From positions 1 to 64,000 of the forward strand of contig CAYPYG010000003.1 in the NCBI GenBank assembly GCA_964415175.1: a stretch of DNA of 64,000 nucleotides. Reading direction: 5' to 3'. Both the position numbers and the translations under genes were made by a program. Shown here piece by piece: positions 8,550 through 16,128 of the stretch. The DNA comes from UBA2231 sp964415175 (lineage in GTDB: Bacteria > Elusimicrobiota > Elusimicrobia > Elusimicrobiales > UBA9959). Below the pieces are notes generated by a model. That model searched no databases and was not told the origin of the DNA. It saw only the letters and a list, made by a program, of their open reading frames with translations. Positions within the stretch are counted from its first letter, which is position 1, and each line of letters opens with the position of its first letter.

Positions 8550-8688
8550 CCGGGGGTATGTCGGCGTGGCAGCACGCAAGACACGGACTCGCGCGCATAG
8601 CGCGTCGGGCCTCGGCTCTCGGCGCTCGCGCTTACGATGCTCGCGCCTCCGAGGCGGTCTTGCTAAGCTGCCACGCCGCCTCCCCCGG
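8550..8688 (-). repeat. 139-bp ERIC-like palindromic element, copy 2 (inverted)
   Basis: The reverse complement of this stretch matches 3940-4078 over its whole 139 bp with only a handful of differences, and the flanks AGGAGACA and TTGTTCTC also match. Differences in the outer stem come as compensating pairs (see copy 1), so pairing is preserved. With copy 1 it forms a perfect bracket around purCSLQ, one element upstream and one downstream in opposite orientation. It encodes no protein; open frames across it are GC-driven. Confidence 0.8.
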
Positions 8689-8986
8689 CTGTCTCCTCAT
8701 GGGGACGCAGAGCCGGCGGGCTCACCACGGGGACGCGCGGCGAGGAACATGCGGAGCTTTTTCCCCGAGCGTAGTGAGGGGACCGGCACTGCCGGACGGG
8801 CATGAATGTCTGAGGCCCGAGGCGCTATGCGCCCGGGCCGAGTTCGTGCCCGGCCGAACGAAGCGAAGGTGTATCCCGGAAAAAGCGAACCGTGACGAGC
8901 GCGTGTCCCCGGGGGGAGCCTATCACCGCGTTTTTTCGTGGTGAATCCCCGGCAGCCCCGGTAGTTCTCAATACAAAGGAACCAAC
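8689..8986 (+). promoter_or_regulatory. Structured purF leader with more hairpins, no gene
   Basis: About 300 bases without a credible gene. It holds the GGCGAGGAACATGCGGAG-CTTTTT motif (8739-8763, also after guaA), a TCCCC/GGGGA hairpin around 8762-8782, and a long composite hairpin with CGGGCATGAA/TTCGTGCCCG arms enclosing GGCCCG-GGCGC/GCGCC-CGGGCC around 8798-8854. A TCACCGCG/CGTGGTGA hairpin with a T6 loop lies at about 8922-8943. It ends with GTAGTTCTCAATACAAAGGAACC just before purF, the same box as before purC. I do not recognise a known riboswitch. It may contain a second, diverged palindromic element. Confidence 0.4.
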
Positions 8987-10396
8987 ATGTGCGGAATATT
9001 CGGGATAACTGACGATAAGGAAGCGGCGAGGCTGTCGTACATCGGCCTGTTCACGCTGCAGCACCGCGGCCAGGAGAGCGCGGGGCTGGCGGTGGACGAC
9101 GGCCGGGGCATAAACTGCCGCGCCGGCATGGGGCTGGTCGGCGACGTCTTCGCCGGCGGGACGCTCGAAGAACTGCCGGGCCGCTCGGCCATCGGCCATG
9201 TCCGCTATTCCACCGCCGGCGGCTCCTCCCTGGGCAACGCGCAGCCGCTCTGTTTCAACACCGCGCTGGGCCCCGTCGCCGTCGCCCATAACGGCAACCT
9301 TACCAATACCGCGGAGCTCAAGAAAAATCTCCAGTCCCGCGGTGCCATCTTCCAGAGCACCTCGGACAGCGAGACTATCATCCACTTGATGGCCTTCTCC
9401 GGGAAACGGGACCCGCTGGCCGCGCTGGAAAAAAGCCTGCCGAAGCTGGCCGGGGCCTACGCTTTCCTCTTCATGACCCCCGGCCGCGTCATAGCCGCGC
9501 GCGACCCGCTGGGCATAAGGCCGCTGGTAATAGGCAGGCTCGGGCGCTCCTGGATTTTCGCCTCGGAGACCTGCGCTCTCGACGTGGTCGGGGCGAAGGC
9601 CGTGCGCGAGGTGGAGCCCGGCGAGCTGGTCTGGGTGGAGAAGAGCCGCCTGCGGTCGAGGCGCTTCGCCACGCGCCGCCGCCCCGCCCGCTGCGTCTTC
9701 GAGCAGGTTTATTTCGCGCGCCCCGATTCCTTCGTCATGGGCAAGAGCGTGCAGGGCGCGCGCTACGAGATGGGCCGGCTGCTGGCGGCGGAACTGAAGG
9801 CCGCCGGCGTGAAGGCCGACCTGGTCTCCGGCGTGCCGGACTCGGGCAATTCCGCGGCCCTCGGCTGCGCCAAGGGAATGCGGCTGCCCTACCGCCCGGT
9901 CTTCATGCGCAACCATTATACCGGCCGCTCCTTCATACAGCCCGACCAGAAGATACGCGAGTTCACGGCGAGGCTCAAGCTGGCCCCGATACGCGACGTG
10001 ATAGCCGGGAAGACCGTGCTGATAATCGACGATTCGCTGGTGCGCGGCACCACCTCGCGCAAGATAGTGCGCAGCCTCAAGAAAGCCGGCGCTAAAAAGG
10101 TCATAATGGCGCTGGCTTCGCCGCCGGTGCTCTCGCCCTGCTATTACGGCATCGATATCGCCGACAGGCGGGAGCTGGCCGCCCGCCGCATGGGCCGCGA
10201 AGCCCTGCGCCGCCACATAGGAGCCGACGGGCTCCACTATCTTTCGGCGCACGGCCTGATGCTGGCCTGCTCGGGCAAGGAATTCCCCGCTCACCTCCAG
10301 GAAGGGATGCGGCCCGGGCCGAACGGCCTCGAGAAGGATTTCTGCGCGGCCTGCTTCGGCGGGAAATACCCGGTGACGCCGCCGAGGGGGGAATAG
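8987..10396 (+). CDS. purF: Amidophosphoribosyltransferase (first committed purine step)
   Basis: 469 residues; makes phosphoribosylamine from PRPP and glutamine. The chain starts MCGIFGITDD, so the Ntn nucleophile Cys2 follows Met directly with no longer propeptide. The glutaminase domain shows LQHRGQESAGLAV and IGHVRYSTAG. The phosphoribosyltransferase domain has the PRPP loop VLIIDDSLVRGTTS. Four cysteines placed like the Fe-S ligands of the Bacillus-type enzyme are visible: CVFEQVYFARPD, LSPCYYGID and FCAACF, so it is probably the oxygen-sensitive 4Fe-4S form. purD follows after one base. Confidence 0.94.
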   Translation: MCGIFGITDDKEAARLSYIGLFTLQHRGQESAGLAVDDGRGINCRAGMGLVGDVFAGGTLEELPGRSAIGHVRYSTAGGSSLGNAQPLCFNTALGPVAVAHNGNLTNTAELKKNLQSRGAIFQSTSDSETIIHLMAFSGKRDPLAALEKSLPKLAGAYAFLFMTPGRVIAARDPLGIRPLVIGRLGRSWIFASETCALDVVGAKAVREVEPGELVWVEKSRLRSRRFATRRRPARCVFEQVYFARPDSFVMGKSVQGARYEMGRLLAAELKAAGVKADLVSGVPDSGNSAALGCAKGMRLPYRPVFMRNHYTGRSFIQPDQKIREFTARLKLAPIRDVIAGKTVLIIDDSLVRGTTSRKIVRSLKKAGAKKVIMALASPPVLSPCYYGIDIADRRELAARRMGREALRRHIGADGLHYLSAHGLMLACSGKEFPAHLQEGMRPGPNGLEKDFCAACFGGKYPVTPPRGE

Positions 10397-10397
10397 C

Positions 10398-11678
10398 GTG
10401 CCTGTAAATGTGCTGATAATCGGTTCCGGCGGCCGCGAGCACGCGCTGGCCTGGAAACTGAAGCAGAGCCCGCTGGCCGGCAGGATATTCGCGGCGCCGG
10501 GCTCCGAAGGCATGAGCGCCTGCGCCAGGCCCGTGCCGGCGGGGACGCTCGAGTTCGACAAGATAGCCGATTTCTGCGCCGGCAGCGATATAGGCCTGTG
10601 CGTGATAGGGCCCGAGGAGCCGCTGGCCAAGGGCCTGGCCGATCATCTGGCGGCCAAAGGCGTGAAAGTTTTCGGCCCGCGGCGGCAGGCGGCCATGCTG
10701 GAGGCTTCCAAGCAGCTGTCCAAGGAGTTCATGAAGCGCAACTATATCCCGACCGCCGATTTTAATTCTTTCTACGACCCGCGGCCGGCCAAAGAGGCGG
10801 TGCGCGCGAACGAGAACTGGCCGCTGGTGGTCAAAGCCGACGGTCTGGCCGCCGGCAAAGGAGTGAGGATCTGCCACGACGAGGCATCGGCGCTGGCCGC
10901 GGTGGAAGATTTCATGGAGAAGCGGGTGTTCGGTTCTTCCGGCGCCAGGGTGGTCATAGAGGAGTTCCTCTCCGGCCGCGAAGCCTCGGTCATGGCGCTC
11001 TGCGACGGGAAGGATCTCGCCATGCTGCCCGTCGCGCGCGACCATAAGCGGCTGCGCGACGGCGACGAGGGTCCCAATACCGGCGGCATGGGCGCGGTGG
11101 CTCCGGTGGCGCTGGACGCGGCGACGCTCGAGAATATCCGCGTGAACATACTCGGCCGTTTCGTGGAAGGCCTCAAGAAAGAGCGCATCCCGTATTGCGG
11201 CGTCGTCTTCGCAGGCCTGATGCTGACAAAAGAAGGCCCCAAAGCGCTTGAATTCAATGTCCGTTTCGGCGATCCCGAGACGCAGACCGTCCTGCCGCTG
11301 CTCAAGTCCGACCTGCTGGCCCATATGCTGGCCTGCGCCGAGGGACGGCTGGCCGGCGAGAGGCCGGAGTTCCATGACGGGGCCTGCGCCACCGTGGTAA
11401 TGGCCGCGGCCGGCTACCCGGAAGACCCGGAGAAAGGCGCGGAGATACGCGGCCTGGACCAGGTCCCCCCCGGCGCCGAAGTGTTCCATGCCGGCACCGT
11501 ACGCGAGGGTGGGCGGTTCAGGGTGAACGGCGGCCGCGTCCTGGGCGTCGCCGCCCGCGGGGCCGATCTGCCGGCTGCGCTGGCGCGCGCTTACGCCGGC
11601 GTTTCCGCCATATCTTTCGACGGCATGCGGTACAGACGCGACATAGGTTCGCCGGTGAATGGAACGGAGGAGAAATGA
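10398..11678 (+). CDS. purD: Phosphoribosylamine-glycine ligase (GARS)
   Basis: 426 residues, ATP-grasp enzyme that adds glycine to phosphoribosylamine. GTG start at 10398, one base after the purF stop, giving MPVNVLIIGSGGREHALAWK, the standard PurD N-terminus. Also seen are IGPEEPLAKGLADHL, the ATP-grasp segment VVKADGLAAGKGV, EEFLSGREASVMAL, DGDEGPNTGGMGA and LEFNVRFGDPETQ. The C-terminal domain is complete. Its stop overlaps the ATG of the following HAD gene (ATGA). Confidence 0.94.
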   Translation: MPVNVLIIGSGGREHALAWKLKQSPLAGRIFAAPGSEGMSACARPVPAGTLEFDKIADFCAGSDIGLCVIGPEEPLAKGLADHLAAKGVKVFGPRRQAAMLEASKQLSKEFMKRNYIPTADFNSFYDPRPAKEAVRANENWPLVVKADGLAAGKGVRICHDEASALAAVEDFMEKRVFGSSGARVVIEEFLSGREASVMALCDGKDLAMLPVARDHKRLRDGDEGPNTGGMGAVAPVALDAATLENIRVNILGRFVEGLKKERIPYCGVVFAGLMLTKEGPKALEFNVRFGDPETQTVLPLLKSDLLAHMLACAEGRLAGERPEFHDGACATVVMAAAGYPEDPEKGAEIRGLDQVPPGAEVFHAGTVREGGRFRVNGGRVLGVAARGADLPAALARAYAGVSAISFDGMRYRRDIGSPVNGTEEK

Positions 11679-12433
11679 ACGGTAAGAACGTAAAAAAAGA
11701 GGCCGGTGGCGGCCTGGCCAAGGTGATAGACCTGGTGGAGGCGCGCACGGCGCAGCGGCGTTCGACGCTGGCCATCTTCGACCTTGACGGCACGCTTTTC
11801 GACAACCGCACGCGCACCATGTTCATCCTGCGCGAGATCTCTGAGAAGTTCGACGCGCGGCTGCCGCAGCTCTCGCGGGCTTTCTCCTCTTTCCGCGACC
11901 TGTCGGTGGTCGATTACGGCCTGGACGTCACCCTTAAACGGCTGAAAGTCACCTCCGCGGACGAGGTAAAGTTCATAAAGCAGGAATGGGCGCGCCGCTT
12001 CTTTTCCGACGAGTACCAGAAGTACGACATGCCGCTGGCCGGGGCCAAAGCTTATGTGGAGAAGATCCACGCCGCCGGCGCCACGGTCATCTATCTTACC
12101 GGCCGCGATGTGGGCAGGATGCTGGTGGGGACCACCGAGGTGCTCCGCCTCTACGGGTTCCCGGTCGGTGTGGCCGGGACGATGACCATAGTGAAAAAGG
12201 AGTTCGAACAGGACGATGAGCTTTTCAAGAGGGAAGTCAGCGAGTACATAGACCGGCTGGGCGAGGTGGTGGCCGTCTTCGAGAACGAGCCCGCCAATTC
12301 CAACATACTCCGGGCCCGCTTCCCCGGCGCGGTCTCCTTCTTCGTGGAGACCCAGCACCGGCCCGGCGCGCCCAGGCTCGACGCGGGTATAATCCGCATA
12401 AAGGATTTCCGCCTGCCCGGGAGGGGGAAATGA
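11675..12433 (+). CDS. HAD-superfamily hydrolase
   Basis: 252 residues. HAD motif I is IFDLDGTLFDNR with the nucleophile Asp and the general acid Asp; motif II is in VIYLTGRDVG; the later acidic motif is in VAVFENEPAN. A helical cap lies between motifs I and II. The product is probably a cytoplasmic phosphatase, but the substrate is unknown. It overlaps purD and the next peptidase gene by ATGA on both sides, and GGAGGAG precedes its start, so it is part of the purF-purD transcript. A nucleotide or sugar-phosphate substrate would fit the context but is not shown. Confidence 0.7.
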   Translation: MNGKNVKKEAGGGLAKVIDLVEARTAQRRSTLAIFDLDGTLFDNRTRTMFILREISEKFDARLPQLSRAFSSFRDLSVVDYGLDVTLKRLKVTSADEVKFIKQEWARRFFSDEYQKYDMPLAGAKAYVEKIHAAGATVIYLTGRDVGRMLVGTTEVLRLYGFPVGVAGTMTIVKKEFEQDDELFKREVSEYIDRLGEVVAVFENEPANSNILRARFPGAVSFFVETQHRPGAPRLDAGIIRIKDFRLPGRGK

Positions 12434-13608
12434 GCGGGCTCTCCCCGGCGGAGCTGAAAAGAAGGGAGAGGCTGCTGCTGGAGTTCGCCTCGGCGCCCGC
12501 AGCGGCCGGGCATGAGGGAGCGGTGGAACGGCTGGTGGAAAAGTGGGCCGCGCGGCGCCGCGGGCTGGTCGTGGAGCGCGACCGGTGCGGCAACCTCATC
12601 GTCCGGCGCCGGGATTTCAAAAAAGCCTGCCTGCGGAAAGCGCCGCTCTTCATCACGGCGCATATGGACCATCCCGCTTTCGTCGTCCTGTCGGTCTCCG
12701 GAAAAGAAGTGCGGCTGGAATTCCGCGGCGGCGTCCACGACCCGTACTTCAAGGGCGCGAGGCTGGAGATATTCGCCCCGGACCTGCGCCGTTCGTACGC
12801 CGCCCGCATAATCTCGCTGGACGCCTCGTCGAAACCGTTCAAGACCGTCGCCGCCCGGCTGGACGGGCCCGCGCCGCTCTCCGCCGGCTGTATCGGCCGC
12901 TGGCTGTTCCCCAAGTCCCGCGTGAAGAAAGGCCTGGCGTGGACCAACGGCTGCGACGACGCCGCCTGCGTGGCCGCGGCGCTGATAGCTTACGAGGGGA
13001 TATCGCGGGATAAAAAGTCCGGCCATGCCGCCCTGCTTTTCACCAGGGCGGAAGAGACCGGTTTCGTCGGGGCGATAGGCGCGGCCCGCGGCGGGACGCT
13101 GCCTAAGAACTCCCGGCTGATCTGCCTGGAATGCTCGCGCAGCTTCCCGCACGATTCCCCGATAGGCGCGGGGCCGATAGTCCGGGTCGGGGACAAGATG
13201 AGCGTCTTCACGCCGGAGCTGACCAACGCCGTATCGGATATAGCGGCCGCCTATCGGAAAAAGAAGCCGGAGTTCAAATTCCAGCGCAAGCTGATGCCCG
13301 GCGGCACCTGCGAAGCCTCGGCCTTCTCGTCCTACGGGCTCAAGTCGACCTGCCTCTGCCTGCCGCTGGGCAATTACCACAATATGGCGGATATCGACGG
13401 CGTCCTGGCGGGGAAAAAGGCGCGGCCAGGCCAGGAGCATGTCTCCGTGTCGGATTTCCACGGCCTGGTGGAACTGCTGCGCGTCGTCGCGGGGCGGCTG
13501 GACGCGCCGGGCCTTTCGGCCCGGGACGGGATGGAGAGGCTCTGGAAGGAAAGGGCCTTCGTCGTCGGCCGCGCGGCGCGCCCCGGAGCGGCGGCGCGGC
13601 CGCGCTGA
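12430..13608 (+). CDS. M42-family metallo-aminopeptidase
   Basis: 392 residues. Metal and catalytic motifs of M42 (glutamyl aminopeptidase / tetrahedral TET peptidase) enzymes appear in order: TAHMDH, GCDDAAC, the general-base pair in RAEETGFVGA, LECS, and the last metal His region LGNYHNM. Residues 100-180 between the first motifs form the usual PDZ-like insertion. It would be a cytoplasmic exopeptidase trimming small peptides. Translationally coupled to the HAD gene. The Ala/Arg-rich C-terminal tail looks dispensable. Confidence 0.75.
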   Translation: MSGLSPAELKRRERLLLEFASAPAAAGHEGAVERLVEKWAARRRGLVVERDRCGNLIVRRRDFKKACLRKAPLFITAHMDHPAFVVLSVSGKEVRLEFRGGVHDPYFKGARLEIFAPDLRRSYAARIISLDASSKPFKTVAARLDGPAPLSAGCIGRWLFPKSRVKKGLAWTNGCDDAACVAAALIAYEGISRDKKSGHAALLFTRAEETGFVGAIGAARGGTLPKNSRLICLECSRSFPHDSPIGAGPIVRVGDKMSVFTPELTNAVSDIAAAYRKKKPEFKFQRKLMPGGTCEASAFSSYGLKSTCLCLPLGNYHNMADIDGVLAGKKARPGQEHVSVSDFHGLVELLRVVAGRLDAPGLSARDGMERLWKERAFVVGRAARPGAAARPR

Positions 13609-13617
13609 CCGGGGGGA

Positions 13618-14058
13618 TCAGATCTTCCCGCCGAAGAATTTCCGGTCGAGGCTGAATCTGCCGGCGCCGGCCAGCGCGAGGCCGGAGAGGACGAAGAAAA
13701 GTTCCACGGCGTGAGAGGCGCCCTTCAGCCCGTCGCCCGCGGAGAGGTGCATGACCGAGGCCACCAGCATCGTGAAGGCCATGGCGGCCGCCGCGGGACG
13801 CGCCAGCAGCCCGGCCGCCAGGAAGAGCCCGCCGAAGCATTCGGCGGAGGCGGCCATGAAACCCCAGAAGGCCGGGAGGAAAGTTACGCCGAAGTTCGCC
13901 ATGGCCCCGCCTATTTTCGCCCACAGTTCCGGCCCCGCCTGTATCTTGGCCAGGCCGTGCACGAAGAAGAACATCAGCCCCACGCCCAGGCGCATGACCA
14001 GCAGGCCGTAGTCCCTGCCCGAATCGAAAGCGCTGTCCCAGCTGTCCGGCAGTTCCAT
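13618..14058 (-). CDS. DoxX-family membrane protein
   Basis: 146 residues with about four hydrophobic segments: LLVMRLGVGLMFFFVHGLAK, a second in FLPAFWGFMAASAECFGGLF, a third in AAAAMAFTMLVASVMHLS, and the last in ELFFVLSGLALAGAG. The G-L-x-F-x-x-H-G-x-x-K motif in the first helix and the charged ends are typical of the DoxX/DoxD family, small inner-membrane proteins linked to quinone or redox-stress functions. It is two bases from the upstream methylmalonyl-CoA decarboxylase gene on the same strand. Confidence 0.75.
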   Translation of the reverse strand: MELPDSWDSAFDSGRDYGLLVMRLGVGLMFFFVHGLAKIQAGPELWAKIGGAMANFGVTFLPAFWGFMAASAECFGGLFLAAGLLARPAAAAMAFTMLVASVMHLSAGDGLKGASHAVELFFVLSGLALAGAGRFSLDRKFFGGKI

Positions 14059-14060
14059 GA

Positions 14061-14840
14061 TCAGTTCCCCCTGAATTCAGGTTTTCTCTTTTCCATGAAA
14101 GCCTTTATGCCTTCGGCGTAGTCGTGGCTGTTGTAGACCCTGCGGCGCAGCGCCTGTATCCTCTCGAAGGCCTCGGGACTGATGGAATGCCCCTCGCTGA
14201 GGATGCGGAACTGTTCCTTGATGACGGCTATCGCCATCGGGGAGTTGGCGGCCATGCTCTCCGCAAGGCCCGCCGTGAAACTCTCGATCTCGCGCGAACT
14301 GACCAGGTAGTTGAGCAGCCCGGCGTAATAGGCCCTGTCCGCCTTCACCGGCTGGGCGGTGAAGAACATCTCCTTCGCGATGTTCAGGCCCAGGCGGTTG
14401 ATGAAATGCATGATGCCCGCCGCGTTGTAAGGCAGGCCTATCTTCACGGGGGTGATGGCGAAGGTCGAGGTCTCGTCCCCTATGGCGATGTCGCAGGTTA
14501 CGGCCAGGTCGCAGGCGCCGCCCCAGACCCCGCCCTGCACCATCGCGATGACCGGTCCGGGGTATTCCTGGACGGCCCGCAGCGCCTGCTCCATCGGGCT
14601 GTCGAAGGCCAGCGGTTCGTGATGCACCTTGGGCAGCTGCGTGATGTCGTGCCCGGACGACCAGGTCCGCGCGTCCTTCTCCGCGCGTATGACCACGACG
14701 GCGATATGCTGCCGTTTGAAGTCCGCGAACAGTTTCACCAGTTCCTTGCAGAGCTCCAGGCTCAGCGCGTTCTTCTTCTCGGGGTTGTTGAGCTGCAGCC
14801 AGCCGGTCTTTCCGGTCACGGAGCTTATCACGAGGGGCAT
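14061..14840 (-). CDS. scpB: Methylmalonyl-CoA decarboxylase (enoyl-CoA hydratase/isomerase fold)
   Basis: 259 residues, the same length as E. coli ScpB/YgfG. Crotonase-fold protein predicted to decarboxylate methylmalonyl-CoA to propionyl-CoA. Segments that I recall from ScpB are well preserved: WSSGHDITQLP, the oxyanion-hole stretch VQGGVWGGACDLAVTCD, STFAITPVKIGLPYN, SPMAIAVIKEQFRIL, and the C-terminal FERIQALRRRVYNSHDYAEG ending KRKPEFRGN. No methylmalonyl-CoA mutase lies in the window. Its promoter lies in the palindrome shared with the divergent zinc-ribbon gene. Confidence 0.82.
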   Translation of the reverse strand: MPLVISSVTGKTGWLQLNNPEKKNALSLELCKELVKLFADFKRQHIAVVVIRAEKDARTWSSGHDITQLPKVHHEPLAFDSPMEQALRAVQEYPGPVIAMVQGGVWGGACDLAVTCDIAIGDETSTFAITPVKIGLPYNAAGIMHFINRLGLNIAKEMFFTAQPVKADRAYYAGLLNYLVSSREIESFTAGLAESMAANSPMAIAVIKEQFRILSEGHSISPEAFERIQALRRRVYNSHDYAEGIKAFMEKRKPEFRGN

Positions 14841-14852
14841 GTGTTTTTCCTT

Positions 14853-14887
14853 TTTTGTAGAATCTCCGAGGGGATAATTCTACAAAA
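14853..14887. promoter_or_regulatory. Perfect 11-bp inverted repeat forming a divergent promoter
   Basis: TTTTGTAGAAT at 14853-14863 and ATTCTACAAAA at 14877-14887 are exact reverse complements around a 13-bp spacer. Each arm carries a TAGAAT -10-like box, one per strand, facing the scpB gene (minus) and the zinc-ribbon gene (plus). A GATAAT at 14873-14878 is a further plus-strand -10 candidate, 8 nt before the ATG at 14887. The last base of the right arm is the A of that ATG. Works as two overlapping promoters or as a dyad operator. Confidence 0.55.
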
Positions 14888-15096
14888 TGAAAAGCCCGCT
14901 GAAATGCCCTAACTGCGGACAGGAGATAAAAGGTCCGGCTGCCAACTGCCCGCGCTGCGGCGGGGTCTTCGCCCGGCTCGGACCGGACGAGGAACGGCGC
15001 GGCGGCGGGGGCGGCGGCAACGGAGGCCGGCCGCCGGAGCTCCTGCCGCTCCTCGCGGCCGCGCTGGCGGCCGCGGCCTGGCTGCTCCTGCGCTGA
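14887..15096 (+). CDS. Small zinc-ribbon membrane-anchored protein
   Basis: 69 residues. The N-terminus has two CxxC knuckles, CPNCGQEI and CPRCGGVF, of a rubredoxin/zinc-ribbon type. A Gly/Arg-rich linker follows, then a single C-terminal hydrophobic segment LLPLLAAALAAAAWLLL. It is probably a tail-anchored inner-membrane protein with the zinc ribbon in the cytoplasm. Start ATG 14887 has no ribosome site, consistent with a leaderless message from GATAAT. Function unknown. Confidence 0.65.
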   Translation: MKSPLKCPNCGQEIKGPAANCPRCGGVFARLGPDEERRGGGGGGNGGRPPELLPLLAAALAAAAWLLLR

Positions 15097-15100
15097 CCCC

Positions 15101-15117
15101 GGAATTGGTATAATTCC
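15101..15117 (+). promoter_or_regulatory. purM promoter: TATAAT inside a GGAATT/AATTCC dyad
   Basis: The sequence GGAATT-GGTAT-AATTCC is a perfect 6-bp inverted repeat with a 5-bp centre that contains TATAAT (15109-15114). Predicted transcription start is about 30 nt before the purM ATG, leaving room for a CGGAG ribosome site. The dyad overlapping the -10 box could bind a regulator. Confidence 0.5.
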
Positions 15118-15153
15118 GTTATTCCCACCCATCTTCTTCGGTCCCGGAGCCTT

Positions 15154-16119
15154 ATGACGACATATAAGAAAGCGGGAGTGGACATCAGGCTGGCCGACAG
15201 GTTCACGGAGTTCCTCCAGAAAAAGTCCGCGGCGATAGGCGGTTTCGCCGGAGTCTTCCCGCTGCGGGAAACGGGCGGCGAATACAGCGTGGTGGCTTCG
15301 ACCGACGGCGTGGGGACCAAGCTCAAACTGGCCTTCCTGCTGGACCGCCACGACACCGTGGGGATAGACCTGGTGGCGATGTGCGTCAACGACCTGCTCT
15401 GCTGCGGGGCCAGGCCGCTGTTCTTCCTGGATTATTACGCCACCCCGAAACTGGACCTGCGGCGCTCCAAAAAGATCATAGACGGCATCATGGAGGGCTG
15501 CCGGCAGTCGGGCTGCGCCCTGCTGGGCGGCGAGACCGCCGAACTCCCCGGTTTCTATAAGCCCGGGGAATACGACCTGGCCGGTTTCTCCGTCGGCCTG
15601 CTGAAGCGCGGCGAGGAGATAGACGGGAAAAAGGTGCGCCCCGGCGACGCGCTGGTCGGTCTGCCGTCGACCGGCTTCCATTCCAACGGTTATTCGCTCA
15701 TCCGCGCGGTCATGAAAGGCGCCCCGCTCAGAAAACACGCCCGCGCCCTGCTGACGCCCACGAAGATATATGTCCGGGACATAACCGCCCTGCGCTCGGC
15801 CCTGCGCCGCGCCGGCCACGACATACTGGGGCTTTCCCATATCACCGGCTCCGGCATACCGGGGAACCTGCCGAGGTTCTTCCCGAAAGGCGTTTCCGCC
15901 TCGCTTCGCAAGGGCTCCTGGCGCGTGCCGCCGGTCATGGGCGTGGTCCGGTCGCGCGGCCGGATAAGCGAAGCCGAGATGTTCGACACTTTCAATATGG
16001 GACTGGGCATGATCGCCGCCGTCAGGCCCGGCGCCCTTAAGACGGCCCTTAAAGCCGTGCCCGGGGCCCTTCACGTGGGTGAAATGGTGAAGGGCCGCGG
16101 CGAAGTCCTGTTCCGCTGA
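15154..16119 (+). CDS. purM: Phosphoribosylformylglycinamidine cyclo-ligase (AIR synthetase)
   Basis: 321 residues; closes the imidazole ring of FGAM to give AIR. Family landmarks: YKKAGVDIRLADRFTEFL at the start, GGFAGVFPL, VASTDGVGTKLKLA, IDLVAMCVNDLLCCGARPLF, LLGGETAELPGFY, LPSTGFHSNGYSLI and LSHITGSGIPGNLPRF. The C-terminus is slightly short but complete. It has its own promoter and is separated from the other pur genes by the scpB/DoxX block. Confidence 0.93.
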   Translation: MTTYKKAGVDIRLADRFTEFLQKKSAAIGGFAGVFPLRETGGEYSVVASTDGVGTKLKLAFLLDRHDTVGIDLVAMCVNDLLCCGARPLFFLDYYATPKLDLRRSKKIIDGIMEGCRQSGCALLGGETAELPGFYKPGEYDLAGFSVGLLKRGEEIDGKKVRPGDALVGLPSTGFHSNGYSLIRAVMKGAPLRKHARALLTPTKIYVRDITALRSALRRAGHDILGLSHITGSGIPGNLPRFFPKGVSASLRKGSWRVPPVMGVVRSRGRISEAEMFDTFNMGLGMIAAVRPGALKTALKAVPGALHVGEMVKGRGEVLFR

Positions 16120-16128
16120 GGTGAAAAT

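Noticed and set aside
3940..8688. Composite transposon around purCSLQ
   Set aside because: The inverted elements carry no transposase and no target-site duplication is visible; they look like structured intergenic repeats.
8525..8944. Open frame spanning the palindromic element and purF leader
   Set aside because: It consists of inverted repeats shared with 3940-4078 in reverse orientation, has no domain, and its frame is not kept in copy 1.
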